A DNA stretch of 34,676 nt from Streptomyces scabichelini (GCF_011045015.1 NZ_JAAKZY010000107.1:1-34676); one strand, 5' to 3'; counted from the stretch's first letter, positions 8,787-16,981 are shown. Numbers and translations: made by a program. Notes: generated from the letters alone by a model not told the origin.

Positions 8787-8796
8787 CGATCGTTCG
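8787..8796. promoter_or_regulatory. putative TetR operator, site 4 (LLM oxidoreductase)
   Basis: CGATCGTTCG lies within TTAAACGATCGTTCGATAA, 38 bases upstream of the chosen oxidoreductase start. AACGATCGTT (8785-8794) is a perfect palindrome. Sites 3 and 4 are 137 bases apart and serve divergent genes. Confidence 0.72.
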
Positions 8797-8834
8797 ATAA
8801 AATGGCAGTCGGTCAGAAGACGAGGGGCCTTCGC

Positions 8835-9875
8835 ATGCGTATCGGTATGACAATGGATTACAGCGGCGACTTCATCGAATCGGTCCGTGCCGTAAGGGAT
8901 TTCGAGACGGCAGGGGTCGAGATCGCCTTCGTGCCGGAGGCCTACTCGTTCGACGCCGTCAGCCGACTGGGCTACCTCGCGGCTCGTACCGAACGCCTGG
9001 AGATCGCCTCCGGGATCCTCCCGGTCTTCACCCGTACGCCGTCGCTCCTGGCGATGACCGCCGCCGGTCTGGACGATCTCTCCGGCGGCCGGTTCACGCT
9101 GGGCCTCGGAGCGTCGGGACCGCAGGTGATCGAGGGCTTCCACGGGGTGCCGTACGACGCGCCACTCAGCCGCACCCGCGAAGTGGTGGAGATCTGCCGT
9201 CAGGTGTGGCGGGGCGAACCGGTGGTGCACCCGGGTCCGAAGTACCCGCTTCCGCTTCCCGCCGAGCGGGGCACCGGGCTCGGCAAGCCCCTGAAACTCC
9301 TCAACAAGCCGGTCCGCTCCCGCATCCCCATCACCCTGGCCGCGATCGGCCCGAAGAACGTCGAGCTGACGGCCGAACTCGCCGAGGGCTGGCTGCCCGT
9401 GTTCTTCCATCCCGGAAAGGCCGCCGAGGTGTGGGGAGCGGCCCTGACCGCAGGGCTGGCCCGGCGCGATGCGGCACTGGGCACGCTCGACATCACCGTG
9501 ACGGCGCCTCTGGCCGTCGGCGACGACGTGGAACACCTGCTGGACCGAGCTCGGCCAAAACTGGCGCTCTACATCGGGGGGATGGGCGCGAGGAACAAGA
9601 ACTTCTACACCCAGCTCGCCGGTCGGTACGGCTACGAACGGGAGGCGGCGCACATCCAGGACCTGTATTTGGCAGGCAAGAAGCAGGAGGCCGAAGCCGC
9701 CGTTCCCGAGGGTCTGTTGAGGGCCACATCCCTCGTGGGGACGAAGGAACAGGTCGCCGGACAGCTCGACGCGTTTGCCGCCGCCGGAGTGACGACGCTG
9801 TGTGTGAGGCCGCTGGCCGATACGCACGCGGAACGCCTCCACGCCGTCGAGCGACTGCGCGACATGCTGGACTGA
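8835..9875 (+). CDS. LLM-class (probably F420-dependent) oxidoreductase
   Basis: This 346-residue protein has the luciferase-like monooxygenase TIM-barrel fold. It starts with a MRIGMTMDY strand and carries LSGGRFTLGLG, the LARRDAALG helix region and a C-terminal VGTKEQVAGQLDAFAAAGV segment usual in actinobacterial F420-dependent members. F420 rather than FMN use is inferred from this subgroup. The ATG at 8835 follows GAGGGG; the ATG at 8802 is rejected because it directly abuts the operator and has no SD. Its divergent placement and shared operator with the importer suggest it oxidises the imported compound or a pathway intermediate. Confidence 0.85.
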   Translation: MRIGMTMDYSGDFIESVRAVRDFETAGVEIAFVPEAYSFDAVSRLGYLAARTERLEIASGILPVFTRTPSLLAMTAAGLDDLSGGRFTLGLGASGPQVIEGFHGVPYDAPLSRTREVVEICRQVWRGEPVVHPGPKYPLPLPAERGTGLGKPLKLLNKPVRSRIPITLAAIGPKNVELTAELAEGWLPVFFHPGKAAEVWGAALTAGLARRDAALGTLDITVTAPLAVGDDVEHLLDRARPKLALYIGGMGARNKNFYTQLAGRYGYEREAAHIQDLYLAGKKQEAEAAVPEGLLRATSLVGTKEQVAGQLDAFAAAGVTTLCVRPLADTHAERLHAVERLRDMLD

Positions 9876-9937
9876 CGCCTCGCGCGTAGCACGATGCGGG
9901 CGGGGAGCCCTGAGAGGGCATGGTTGCTCAGGCGAAA

Positions 9938-10300
9938 TCAGTTGGCGGGCTTGCCGAACCAGCGGAAGAGGTGGTCGTCCAGGTCCTGCTGATCGTCGCC
10001 GATCCAGGCGACGTGGCCGTCGGGGCGTAGCAGGACGCAGGGAACATCCAGTGCGGCAGCGGGGTCCGCGAGGTAGTCGACCCGGTCTGACCAGCCGCCG
10101 ACGGTCAGGCGTTCGGTGCGGTCCAGTAGCAGGCCCGCGGCCGCGATGCAGCAGACCGTAGAGGTGGCTCTGTTCCACGTCGATGTCGCGCAGGCGGCGG
10201 TCGAGCAGGTCGGGGCCTTCGCCGAAGTCGTAGCGGATGCTGATCGCGGTGATCTTCTCGATCAGGCCGGCGGGGTGGTTGTTCCGATGGACTACCGGCC
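9938..10300 (-). pseudogene. FAD-dependent aromatic monooxygenase, C-terminal fragment, frameshifted
   Basis: The minus strand ends with LRPDGHVAWIGDDQQDLDDH followed by LFRWFG and a TGA stop, the hallmark C-terminus of PheA/TfdB-type FAD monooxygenases of polyketide and aromatic metabolism. An upstream piece, IRYDFGEGPDLLDRRLRD then HLYGLL, reads in a different frame. The join near 10140-10155 needs a one-base correction. The FAD and NADPH domains (about 380 residues) are absent, so this is a relic. Bases 10300-10450 hold nothing I can identify. Confidence 0.75.
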
Positions 10301-10454
10301 GGCACGTGACGGGCGCCGCCCTGAGGGCCGTCGATGACGACACCCTCGACCCGATCTGCGCGCCGAGGTAGCTGCCGAGGACGCCCTCCGCGCCCGGACC
10401 GAGTGCTTGCGATGGGTCTCGGTGCGGCCGGGAATTCCGCACCGCACCGTTCCG

Positions 10455-11110
10455 TCACAGGGCATCGAGCTGCCACTGCTGGTTGGTGCCGGTACCGGCG
10501 AGCCACTGGATGACGCGGGCGTTGTCGGCCGTGGAGCCGTCTGCGACGTCCGCGCACCAGCCGTTGCCGACGTTGACGAGCCGGTAGTAGGCGCCGCCCG
10601 CGTCGACGAGCTTCCACCGGTGGTTGTCGCCGCCCGTGTCCTGCCACTGGACGAGCTGGGCGCCCTGGGCGGAGCCGCCGGGGCTGTCGAGGACCTTGCC
10701 GCTGTGGCGGGCGGCCAGGCGGAAGGAGCCGTCGGCGTTGGGCAGGAACCGCCACTGCTGGTTGGTGGCGCCCGACGAGGTGTACTGGTGATCTTCCCTC
10801 CGCCGGCAGCGCTCGCGCCGGAGACGTCCAGGGCCTTGCCGCTGCGCCGGTTGACCAGCCGGAGCCGGCCGCTGAGCAGGGAGACGGTGATGTCCGTGCG
10901 CTGCCCGGCGGCCGGCGTGACCTTGCGCGCGTGGGTGCCCAGGGGCGAGGAGGCCACGGTCGCCGACGTGGTCACTGATGTCATGCCGCGGCGGCTGATG
11001 AGGGTGACGTCCTGGTTGACGGGGGAGCTGATGGACAGGGTGGCGGTGCGGGCGGACAAGTCCCAGCTGAAGGTGTGGACACGGATGCGAGCAGCTCCCG
11101 ACGGGGACGG
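10455..11110 (-). pseudogene. secreted enzyme C-terminus with ricin-type lectin domain, frameshifted
   Basis: The 3' part reads as a ricin B-type beta-trefoil with three QxW-like repeats (NQQWRF, NHRWKL, NQQWQL) and ends at TGA 10455. Upstream, in another frame, lies a stretch with SSPVNQDVTLISRRG and LVNRRSGKALDVSG, resembling the tail of glycoside hydrolase family 95-like enzymes that carry such lectin domains. The two frames join near 10784-10791, where AAGATCACCAG would need a one- or two-base change. The catalytic domain and signal peptide are missing. The lectin assignment is firm; the GH95 parentage is from memory of family architecture. Confidence 0.7.
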
Positions 11111-11194
11111 TGGACCGCACGGTCCGGGGCCTGCACGGGGTGGTCGTCGGCACCCCCGGCGGCGTAGGGGAGTTGATGGCCCACCTGACCGGCC

Positions 11195-11365
11195 TTGGCC
11201 ACCTCCTCCGGCACGCGCAGCCCGGCGGTGCGCAGCCCCATCAGGAGCCCTAGCAGCACATAGCTGCTGTGGACCAGCACCGCGGTAGACGCCCTCGTCC
11301 CGGCGCACCAGATCCTCGGCCGCGGCCAAGCCCGCGTCGCCTGGGGCGGTACCGGGTCCAGCATG
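11195..11365 (-). pseudogene. LacI-family regulator, sensor-domain fragment, frameshifted
   Basis: The minus strand shows AAEDLVRRDEGV, then in the next frame TAVLVHSSYVLLGLLMGLRT and AGLRVPEEVA. This is the ligand-domain segment (DDxxAxGxLxxLxxxGLxVPxDV-like) of LacI/GalR repressors. One surplus base near 11290-11295 breaks the frame. The DNA-binding domain and the final strands are missing. Confidence 0.6.
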
Positions 11366-11399
11366 ATCAGTTCGCCTCCCCCCGTCGGCCACTGAGTTC

Positions 11400-11904
11400 G
11401 TACTGCAGGGTGGGGCGGACCGGACCGGCGCGACCCTGTGGCCGTTGTCGGTTGACGGGTTGCTTCTGTTGGCGACGGTGGGCGTTCTGAAGCCGCCTCG
11501 TGGGGATGACCGGCTCACGCGCTCTGTGGTGTGGCTGGCCTTTCTGCTCGGGATCGCTGTTTCCCTTGCGGCCAACATCGCGGCGGCGCCCGCTTTGGCG
11601 TGGAAGCCGGTGTTGGTGGCGGGATGGCCGCCGGTGGCGCTGCTGCTCGCGGTGGAGCTTCTTGCTCATCGCTGCGGCCGATGGCGTCGGGATCGATGCT
11701 GCAGACCACTCCAAGGATGAAGTCGCTGTTGCCGGTGATCCGCTGTTGGAGCGTGCCCGGCAAGTGGATGCTCGGCATCGGGAGCTGCATCAGCGCCCGG
11801 TGTCGGCCGAGTCGTTGCGCAAGGAGTTGCGGATCGGGGCGGAACGGTCACGGCAGTTGGTAGCTGTGGTGCGTGCAGGGCGTAACGGCAGTGGGCGAGG
11901 CTGA
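11400..11904 (+). pseudogene. DUF2637 (Spd-like) membrane protein, frameshifted
   Basis: The first frame encodes WPLSVDGLLLLATVG, a membrane segment GIAVSLAANIAAAPALAW and GWPPVALLLAVELLAHR. These are the defining blocks of DUF2637 proteins found on actinomycete conjugative plasmids and integrative elements. After about 11665 the reading moves to another frame with RQVDARHRELHQRPVSAE and LRKELRIGAERSR, the usual helical DNA-binding-like tail. No good start codon precedes the first block; only TTG 11445 is in frame. The gene therefore appears truncated at its 5' end as well as shifted. Such proteins accompany plasmid spread functions. Confidence 0.65.
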
Positions 11905-11954
11905 GTACTCGGTGATCTCCCTGGGGCGGTACTGAGGAGAGGCCGTCTTGAGTC

Positions 11955-12040
11955 AAGGCGAACTGCTGCTGCGCCCGCGCTGGGCGTGGAAACCGATGTA
12001 GGTGGCGGGCCGGCCGCCAGTCGCGCTCCTGCTGAACCGG
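11955..12040 (+). pseudogene. second, shorter DUF2637 relic
   Basis: About 75 bases match the AAAPALAWKPVLVAGWPPVALLL-coding segment of the copy at 11590-11655, with substitutions and an in-frame stop after the WKPM equivalent. It suggests decay of a duplicated or second element. The next stretch, 12041-12440 (400 bases), holds no gene I recognise. It contains the 13-mer GTAGGCCCAGGCG twice, at 12098-12110 and 12363-12375. Confidence 0.5.
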
Positions 12041-12440
12041 ACAGTGGGAGGAGCGAGTACCCGCGCTCCTCAGAGCGCGATCTCATGCGTGCTCCTTGTA
12101 GGCCCAGGCGGATGCGTGGTTCGGAGCGCGTGGCCACGGGGCGGTTGCAGCCGGCGACCCGCAGGAGAACACGTCCGATTGCCGCTCTACGCCCGCGTAC
12201 ATAGAGGTTGAAGCGGGCCAGCCAACGGCTGTGCGTGCGCTCGGTGGCATGTCCATCGAGGACGACGTTTGCGATCAAGCTCAGATCGGGCAAGGGCAGC
12301 CTGCGGCTGGGAGTTGTCTCCCAACAAGAGCTGCTGGTCAGCCGTTTACGCCGTGCTTTCCTGTAGGCCCAGGCGAGCCGGGCGGCGGTTCTCGCCGGGG
12401 GCGCGCGCAGCCGTACCCGCCACGCCCCGGAGATCGCCGA

Positions 12441-12690
12441 GTGAAACGCGCCCTGCCCGGCGCCGACACCGTTCTTGCCGAGGCCGCAGCCCGCGGACGG
12501 CGCCCCACCGTGACCGCGATCGAGCGGCTCCTGGACATCCCGCACGCCACCTTCCACCGGCACTACGCCGAACGCGCGGACGTGGGGACACAGCTGGTGT
12601 CCGAGCTTCGAACCAGCATCCAGTCCATGCCGAGCAACGCCCTGACCGGGTCCCCTGACGACAAGCCGTTCGACCCGAAGGACTTCCCCG
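12441..12690 (+). CDS. small helix-turn-helix-like protein, probably decayed
   Basis: From GTG 12441 (GGAG eight bases upstream) the frame reads ALPGADTVLAEAAARGRRPT, then VTAIERLLDIPHATFHRHYA, a helix-turn-helix-like N-terminus. The rest loses obvious family character and continues in frame past 12690. I believe the native end is lost because a different gene's reading frame takes over there. The function is probably DNA binding within the decayed mobile element; the partner genes are unknown. Confidence 0.4.
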
Positions 12691-12693
12691 TGG

Positions 12694-12919
12694 TCCCGCG
12701 AGCCGCACGGCGGGTGGCCGGACGAGGAAGCCGCCGAGTACGACCGGCTGTTCGAGGACCTGCGGAAGGCCATCGCCGCCGTACAGGCGCACCCGTGGTG
12801 GGAGCGCCTGCGAGCATGAGGGGATCAAAGGAGCCGACCTGGTCGCCACCCGCATGGCCCTCAAGCACGCCGACGGCGGCGTACCCCTCCGCCAGGAGGA
12901 CGTCGACGCGACGGCCTGA
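12694..12919 (+). pseudogene. small conserved actinomycete protein (HPWWERLR type), frameshifted
   Basis: The frame reads EEAAEYDRLFEDLRKAIAAV then QAHPWWERL before a TGA. After a one-base shift near 12806-12812 it continues EGIKGADLVATRMALKHADG and ends at TGA 12919. Small proteins of this shape are, to my recollection, common beside DUF2637 genes on Streptomyces plasmids and integrative elements. No biochemical role is known to me. Confidence 0.55.
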
Positions 12920-12928
12920 CTGCCGCAG

Positions 12929-13069
12929 CTCATGTCTTGGCCCCGGTGCCCTTCGGCTGCGGCCATCTCGCCCGATGCCATTGCTCGTGCGATCGCCTAT
13001 GCGATCAGCCAGCCCGCCGATGTCGACGTCAACGAGCTGGTCATCCGGCCTGTGCGGCAGCGCCCGTAG
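12929..13069 (+). pseudogene. short-chain dehydrogenase, C-terminal fragment
   Basis: The last 35 codons read ISPDAIARAIAYAISQPADV, then DVNELVIRPVRQRP and TAG. This is the C-terminal helix and strand of YdfG-like SDR oxidoreductases. No cofactor or catalytic region precedes it, so only the 3' end of a gene has survived. Confidence 0.6.
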
Positions 13070-13180
13070 CTCGGGAAGCGTGGGGTGAGCAGCACGTCGT
13101 ACACGAGGCGGGCGGAACCGCCGTGGGCGGCTGACGCGTGCTGTGTCGTACGGGGTCGGTGAGGCGACGAGGAGGGGCGT

Positions 13181-14743
13181 GTGCGGGGACTTATCGGCAA
13201 GCGGCAGTGGGTGTTCGGGGGCGGGGCGGTGGTCCTCGCGGTGGTTCTCGCGGTGGCCCTCGTCGTGGGGTCCGTGCTCGCGGACGACGAGCCGAGGGAC
13301 ATCACCGCGCCGCACGCGTGCCGCACCACCACCCACGGCACCGCACCGGCCGCCGGCGCCGCCTCGGCCGAGCCGGGCCCGGCCGCCCCCATCGCCGACT
13401 TCGATGGTGACGGCCACTCAGATGTGGCCCTGGCCGCAGGCGAGGGAGACGTCGAGAACGGCTACGTCGGCGGGAGCATCCAGGTGGCGTACGGCTCAGG
13501 TGCCGGGACCGGCCTGGAGCGGTGCCAGTACCTCACGCAGAGCGACCCGGGGATACCCGGTGAGGCGCGCGACGAGGCGATGTTCGGGCTCGACACGGTG
13601 GCCCGCGACTTCGACGACGACGGCTACACCGACCTCGCGGCCTCCGTGTTCGAGAGGGACGGCGCCCACGTGATCGTCATGTGGGGCTCGCAGCGGGGAC
13701 TGACCCAAGCCGCCCGGGTGCCGGGGACGGACGGCAGCCATGTCCCCAGGATGCGGGAGCCCATCCTCGAGGAGCAGCTCGCCGCCGGTGACTTCGACGG
13801 CGACGGGCACGCCGACCTCGTCTTCGGGCTCGGCTCCGACAAGGGACTGCTGAAGGGCCCGTTCCGGCGGGACGGCGCCCCCGCCGGAACGGGCAGGGTG
13901 CCCGCGCCCCGGATGCCCGACGACCTGTCGGGCGAGGCGGCGTACCGGGATCTCGTCGCTGGGGACCTCAACGGCGACGGCATCGACGATCTGGTGAGCT
14001 TCCACGACGACGACACGGGCGGCGAGGAAGACTGGTCCGGCCTGCACTGGGCCGGCAGCTACCTCCAAGGCGGCCGGAAAGGCTTCGCACGGCCGGACGG
14101 CACGCACGTCCCCGCCGGGGCGACGGCGACGGTCGGCGACGTGGACGCCGACGGCTACGGCGACCTGGTCGTGAGCCCTCGGGGCGGCCGGGCGAGCCGC
14201 AGCTCGGTGACCGTGGCGTACGGCACCGAGAACGGCCCGGGGACCCGGACCACGACCATCGACCGCGACTCCCCGGGCGTGCCCGGCAAGGAGCCCCGGA
14301 CCGCGGACGACGACGCCGTGTTCACCTCCCTGGACACCGGCGACGTGAACGGCGACGGCTACGCCGACGTCGTGGCCGGAGCTCCCCGGGCCGAGGTGTA
14401 CGCGAAGGCGGGCCCGGAAGAGGTGCTGCTCTTCCTGGGCACACGGCACGGTCTGACGGGCAGGGGCACCCGCGTGTTCGACGAACGTGACGTCCATGGC
14501 GTCCCGGGCAGGGACCACGCCTTCGGGCAGGCCGTCGGCCTCACCGACCTCGACGGCGACCACCGGGCCGATCTCGTGGTGTCGGCGCCGGGTGACGACA
14601 CGAGCCCCAGCTCCGCGTGGTTGTTGTCCGGCGCCGCCGACGGTCTGTCCACCCGGGGTGTCACCCGCCTGCACGGGAGTTCCTTCTCCGATCCGAAGAG
14701 CGTGCCGTCCCTCCTGATGGGCAGCACGGGGATCGCCCGCTAG
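13181..14743 (+). CDS. FG-GAP/VCBS repeat, integrin-alpha-like secreted or anchored protein
   Basis: An intact 520-residue protein. An N-terminal membrane segment (about 11-33) acts as signal or anchor. Seven calcium-loop motifs of the DxDxDGxxD type follow at residues 73, 143, 204, 262, 320, 388 and 456 (for example DFDGDGHSD, DLNGDGIDD, DVNGDGYAD; the last lacks the glycine), consistent with a seven-bladed beta-propeller. The start is GTG 13181 after GAGGAGGGG. Such Streptomyces proteins are extracellular; the ligand or partner is unknown. The neighbours are gene relics, so the context gives no functional hint. It is one of only two intact genes between 9.9 and 19 kb. Confidence 0.85.
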   Translation: MRGLIGKRQWVFGGGAVVLAVVLAVALVVGSVLADDEPRDITAPHACRTTTHGTAPAAGAASAEPGPAAPIADFDGDGHSDVALAAGEGDVENGYVGGSIQVAYGSGAGTGLERCQYLTQSDPGIPGEARDEAMFGLDTVARDFDDDGYTDLAASVFERDGAHVIVMWGSQRGLTQAARVPGTDGSHVPRMREPILEEQLAAGDFDGDGHADLVFGLGSDKGLLKGPFRRDGAPAGTGRVPAPRMPDDLSGEAAYRDLVAGDLNGDGIDDLVSFHDDDTGGEEDWSGLHWAGSYLQGGRKGFARPDGTHVPAGATATVGDVDADGYGDLVVSPRGGRASRSSVTVAYGTENGPGTRTTTIDRDSPGVPGKEPRTADDDAVFTSLDTGDVNGDGYADVVAGAPRAEVYAKAGPEEVLLFLGTRHGLTGRGTRVFDERDVHGVPGRDHAFGQAVGLTDLDGDHRADLVVSAPGDDTSPSSAWLLSGAADGLSTRGVTRLHGSSFSDPKSVPSLLMGSTGIAR

Positions 14744-14780
14744 CACGATGACGCGGCGAAGGCGGCATGCGGACCGTCAG

Positions 14781-14870
14781 GCTTTCGGCTGGGCCATCGC
14801 CGACCACACGCGCCCGAGCCGGTCACCGACACCCTGACCACCGCGATCCGGACCCGCGCCCGCCTGCCGG
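14781..14870 (+). mobile_element. IS3-type integrase-core fragment
   Basis: About 90 bases read AFGWAIADHTRP and, after a one-base shift, EPVTDTLTTAIRTRAR. This resembles the GWAIADHMRTELVxDAL block of IS3-family OrfB transposases. No other transposase sequence or terminal repeats were found, so it is a very small relic. Confidence 0.45.
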
Positions 14871-14887
14871 TGACGACCATGCGCGCC

Positions 14888-15115
14888 TCAGCGCATGTCG
14901 CGCGACCCGGCCACGGTGTAAGCCTGGAGGCTCACGCCCACTCGGGTCAGCCCGGACACCGCGGCCCGGAAGTCCTTGACGTACGCGGTGGTGAAGTGCT
15001 CGTCGAGCGCCCGCTGGGAGGCCCACCGCTCGTACATACGGATGCGTCTCTCGTCCGTGAGGCCGGCGGTCATCGCCGTAGTCCAGGCAGCCCGGTTCCT
15101 CCTCACGGGTCCGGC
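14888..15115 (-). pseudogene. antibiotic biosynthesis monooxygenase (ABM/YgiN-like) domain, frameshifted
   Basis: The minus strand reads REEEPGCLDY, then after a surplus base near 15075 MTAGLTDERRIRMYERW, SQRALDEHFTTAYVKDF and a TGA at 14888. This is the usual second half of ABM-fold quinol monooxygenases (REEPGxLxY and YERWxSxxALxxHxxT blocks). The first beta strand and helix are lost where the sequence runs into the neighbouring EEP relic near 15115. Confidence 0.65.
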
Positions 15116-15660
15116 TGGTCGTAGAAGCCTTCCGTGCCCGGGTCGTCGAAGATGGTCCTCGGTAGCCCGGCCAGCTGCGGTGCGGGGACGAGGCCCGTGG
15201 AGGTGAACGCCTCGAACAGCGGGTCACCGGCACGGTCGATGTTGAAGTCGCCCAGTGCGATGAGGTTGTGGTCCCAGCCGAACTCCCGCTCCGCCCATCC
15301 GGCGAGCCACTTGGCAATGGCCCGTAGCTCCGGCGCCCGGTCTTCGGGGTCATCTACTTACAGGACGTGCAGGGTGACCAGAGTGAACGTCTGGCCCTGG
15401 GAGAGGAAGCTGACCGCGTACGGGGTCCGGGCGGACTGACGGTCCAGGTCAACGGTGCTCACGCCCGCTTCCTGCTCCAGCGGGACCACGATCTCGCAGG
15501 CCAGACCGGAGAGTTTGACGCGGCGGGTGTCGAACAAGAACGCCAGGCGCTCGTTGTTGCCAGCTTTCCCCTCGGTCACATCGGTGAGGATGAACGCCCA
15601 GTTGTCCCCCAGGACTTCGCACTCAGCCGCGTCCCGAGCGCGGCATGCGTCACCTGCGAT
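15107..15660 (-). pseudogene. endonuclease/exonuclease/phosphatase-fold protein, truncated, premature stop
   Basis: The minus strand encodes GDNWAFILTDVTEGKAGNNE, RLAFLFDTRRVKLSGLACE and TFTLVTLHVL. A TAA stop at 15358 interrupts the frame, then the same frame continues VDDPEDRAPELRAIAKWL and NLIALGDFNIDRAG. These blocks (NERLAFLFD, TLH, GDFNID) are the EEP catalytic motifs. The TAA is one base from a tyrosine codon. The N-terminal metal-binding part is missing, replaced by the DnaE2 relic, and the C-terminus ends abruptly near YDQPDP. Confidence 0.7.
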
Positions 15661-16895
15661 GACGGCGGGCTACTGCTGGCACCGACACTGCTTCGGCCCG
15701 GTGCACGATGACGTTGAACGCGCCGTGCGAGCGTTCGGTGTGGCCGTCGATGAGGACGGCCGGGGCTTCGATGAGGATGCGCGCGAAGCGGTCCCAGACG
15801 GGGGCGCGAAGACCAGGTTGATCATGCCGGTTTCGTCTTCGAGTGCGCCGAAGGCGACGCCGCGTGCGGTGGGCGGGCGCTGCAGGTACTTGGCGAGTCC
15901 GCCGACCCGGACCCGGGTCTGGTCGGCCATGCCGCGTACGGCGGCTGCGGGCAGGGCGCCGCGTTGTTCCAGGAAGGCGCGGACGTGCTCGATGGGGTGG
16001 GTGGCTGCACTGGCACCGGTGGTCGCCAGGTCCGCGGCCGTGGTCTCCGCTGGTGTCATCGCAGGCAGATCGGGAGCGGGCGCGAGGGCGCCGAGCCCGG
16101 GCAGGCAGGGCTGGTGGCTGCGGGGGAAGGCGCCGGCCGTCCACAGGGCGGTGCGGCGGTGTTCGCCGAAGCCGTCGAACGCCCCGGCCGTGGCGAGGCG
16201 TTCCATCAGCCGCGCGGGCAGTCGGGTGCGGCGGGCCACATCCTCCAGATCCTGGAACGGCCGCTCGGTGCGGACATCGACGATCGCGCGGGCGGCGTCC
16301 TGGCTGACACCGGTGACGCTGGTCAGGCCGCGCCGGATGGCGGGCTGCCCGAAGACGCCGGCCGGATCGGGGACGAGCGTCGCGTGTACGCCGGAGGCCT
16401 GGATGTCGACGCCGTGCACAGTGATGCCGCGGCGTTTCGCGTCCTGGATCAGGGTCTGGGAGTCGTAGAAACCCATAGGCAGATTTGCCATGATCCCAGC
16501 GAGCAGCGCAGCCGGGTAGTGGTGTTTGATCCAGGCGCTGGTGTAGATGATGCCGGCCATGGACTGGGCGTGGCTTTGTGGGGAGCCGTAGTCGGAGAAC
16601 GCCTCAATCATGCCGGTGATCTGCTCGGTGGCGCCGGGCGGTATGCCCTTGCGGGCCATGCCGTCCAGGAGGCGGCCGCGCAGCTCGGCGACCTTCTCCG
16701 GGGCGTGTTGGCGGCCATCGCCTTGCGCAGTCGGTCGGCCTCTCCCGGGGTGAAGCCCGCGCAGTCGATCGCCAGCATCATGGCCTGCTCCTGCCACAGG
16801 GCGACCCCCATCGTTGCTTCCAGGGCGCGCTGGGCGAGCGGATGCGGGTAGGTCACGGGCTCTTCGCCGCGGCGGCGCCGCAGCAGGGGGTGTTT
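15660..16895 (-). pseudogene. dnaE2: error-prone DNA polymerase DnaE2 (ImuC), C-terminal third, frameshifted
   Basis: Blocks include LLRRRRGEEPVTYPHPLAQ, GVALWQEQAMMLAIDCAGF, FSDYGSPQSHAQSMAGIIYT and YPAALLAGIMANLPMGFY, then a helix-hairpin-helix region and an OB-fold tail (VLIDGHTERSHGAFNVIVHR). This is the C-terminal part of DnaE2-type polymerases used with ImuA/ImuB in mutagenic repair. The frame breaks near 16705 and near 15810. The PHP domain and most of the palm (more than 500 residues) are absent upstream of about 16895. The start at YPHP is internal to the family, so no functional product is expected. Confidence 0.8.
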
Positions 16896-16981
16896 GGGCG
16901 GTTTCTCGCACCTCTGTTGCGTAGTACGTGGCCTGTATCGTCCTCCCCTGACGGCGACGGGTGACGGTGAGGGGGGCCCGG

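Noticed and set aside
8682..10442. Minus-strand frame of 586 codons.
   Set aside because: Most of it is antisense to the LLM gene. Only its first 60 or so codons near 10150-10260 coincide with the FAD monooxygenase relic.
10407..11288. Plus-strand 293-codon frame.
   Set aside because: It is antisense to the ricin-lectin sequence, whose QxW repeats identify the coding strand.
12098..12375. Two copies of GTAGGCCCAGGCG considered as attachment-site halves.
   Set aside because: Thirteen bases in GC-rich decayed DNA, without an integrase or tRNA nearby, is too little evidence.
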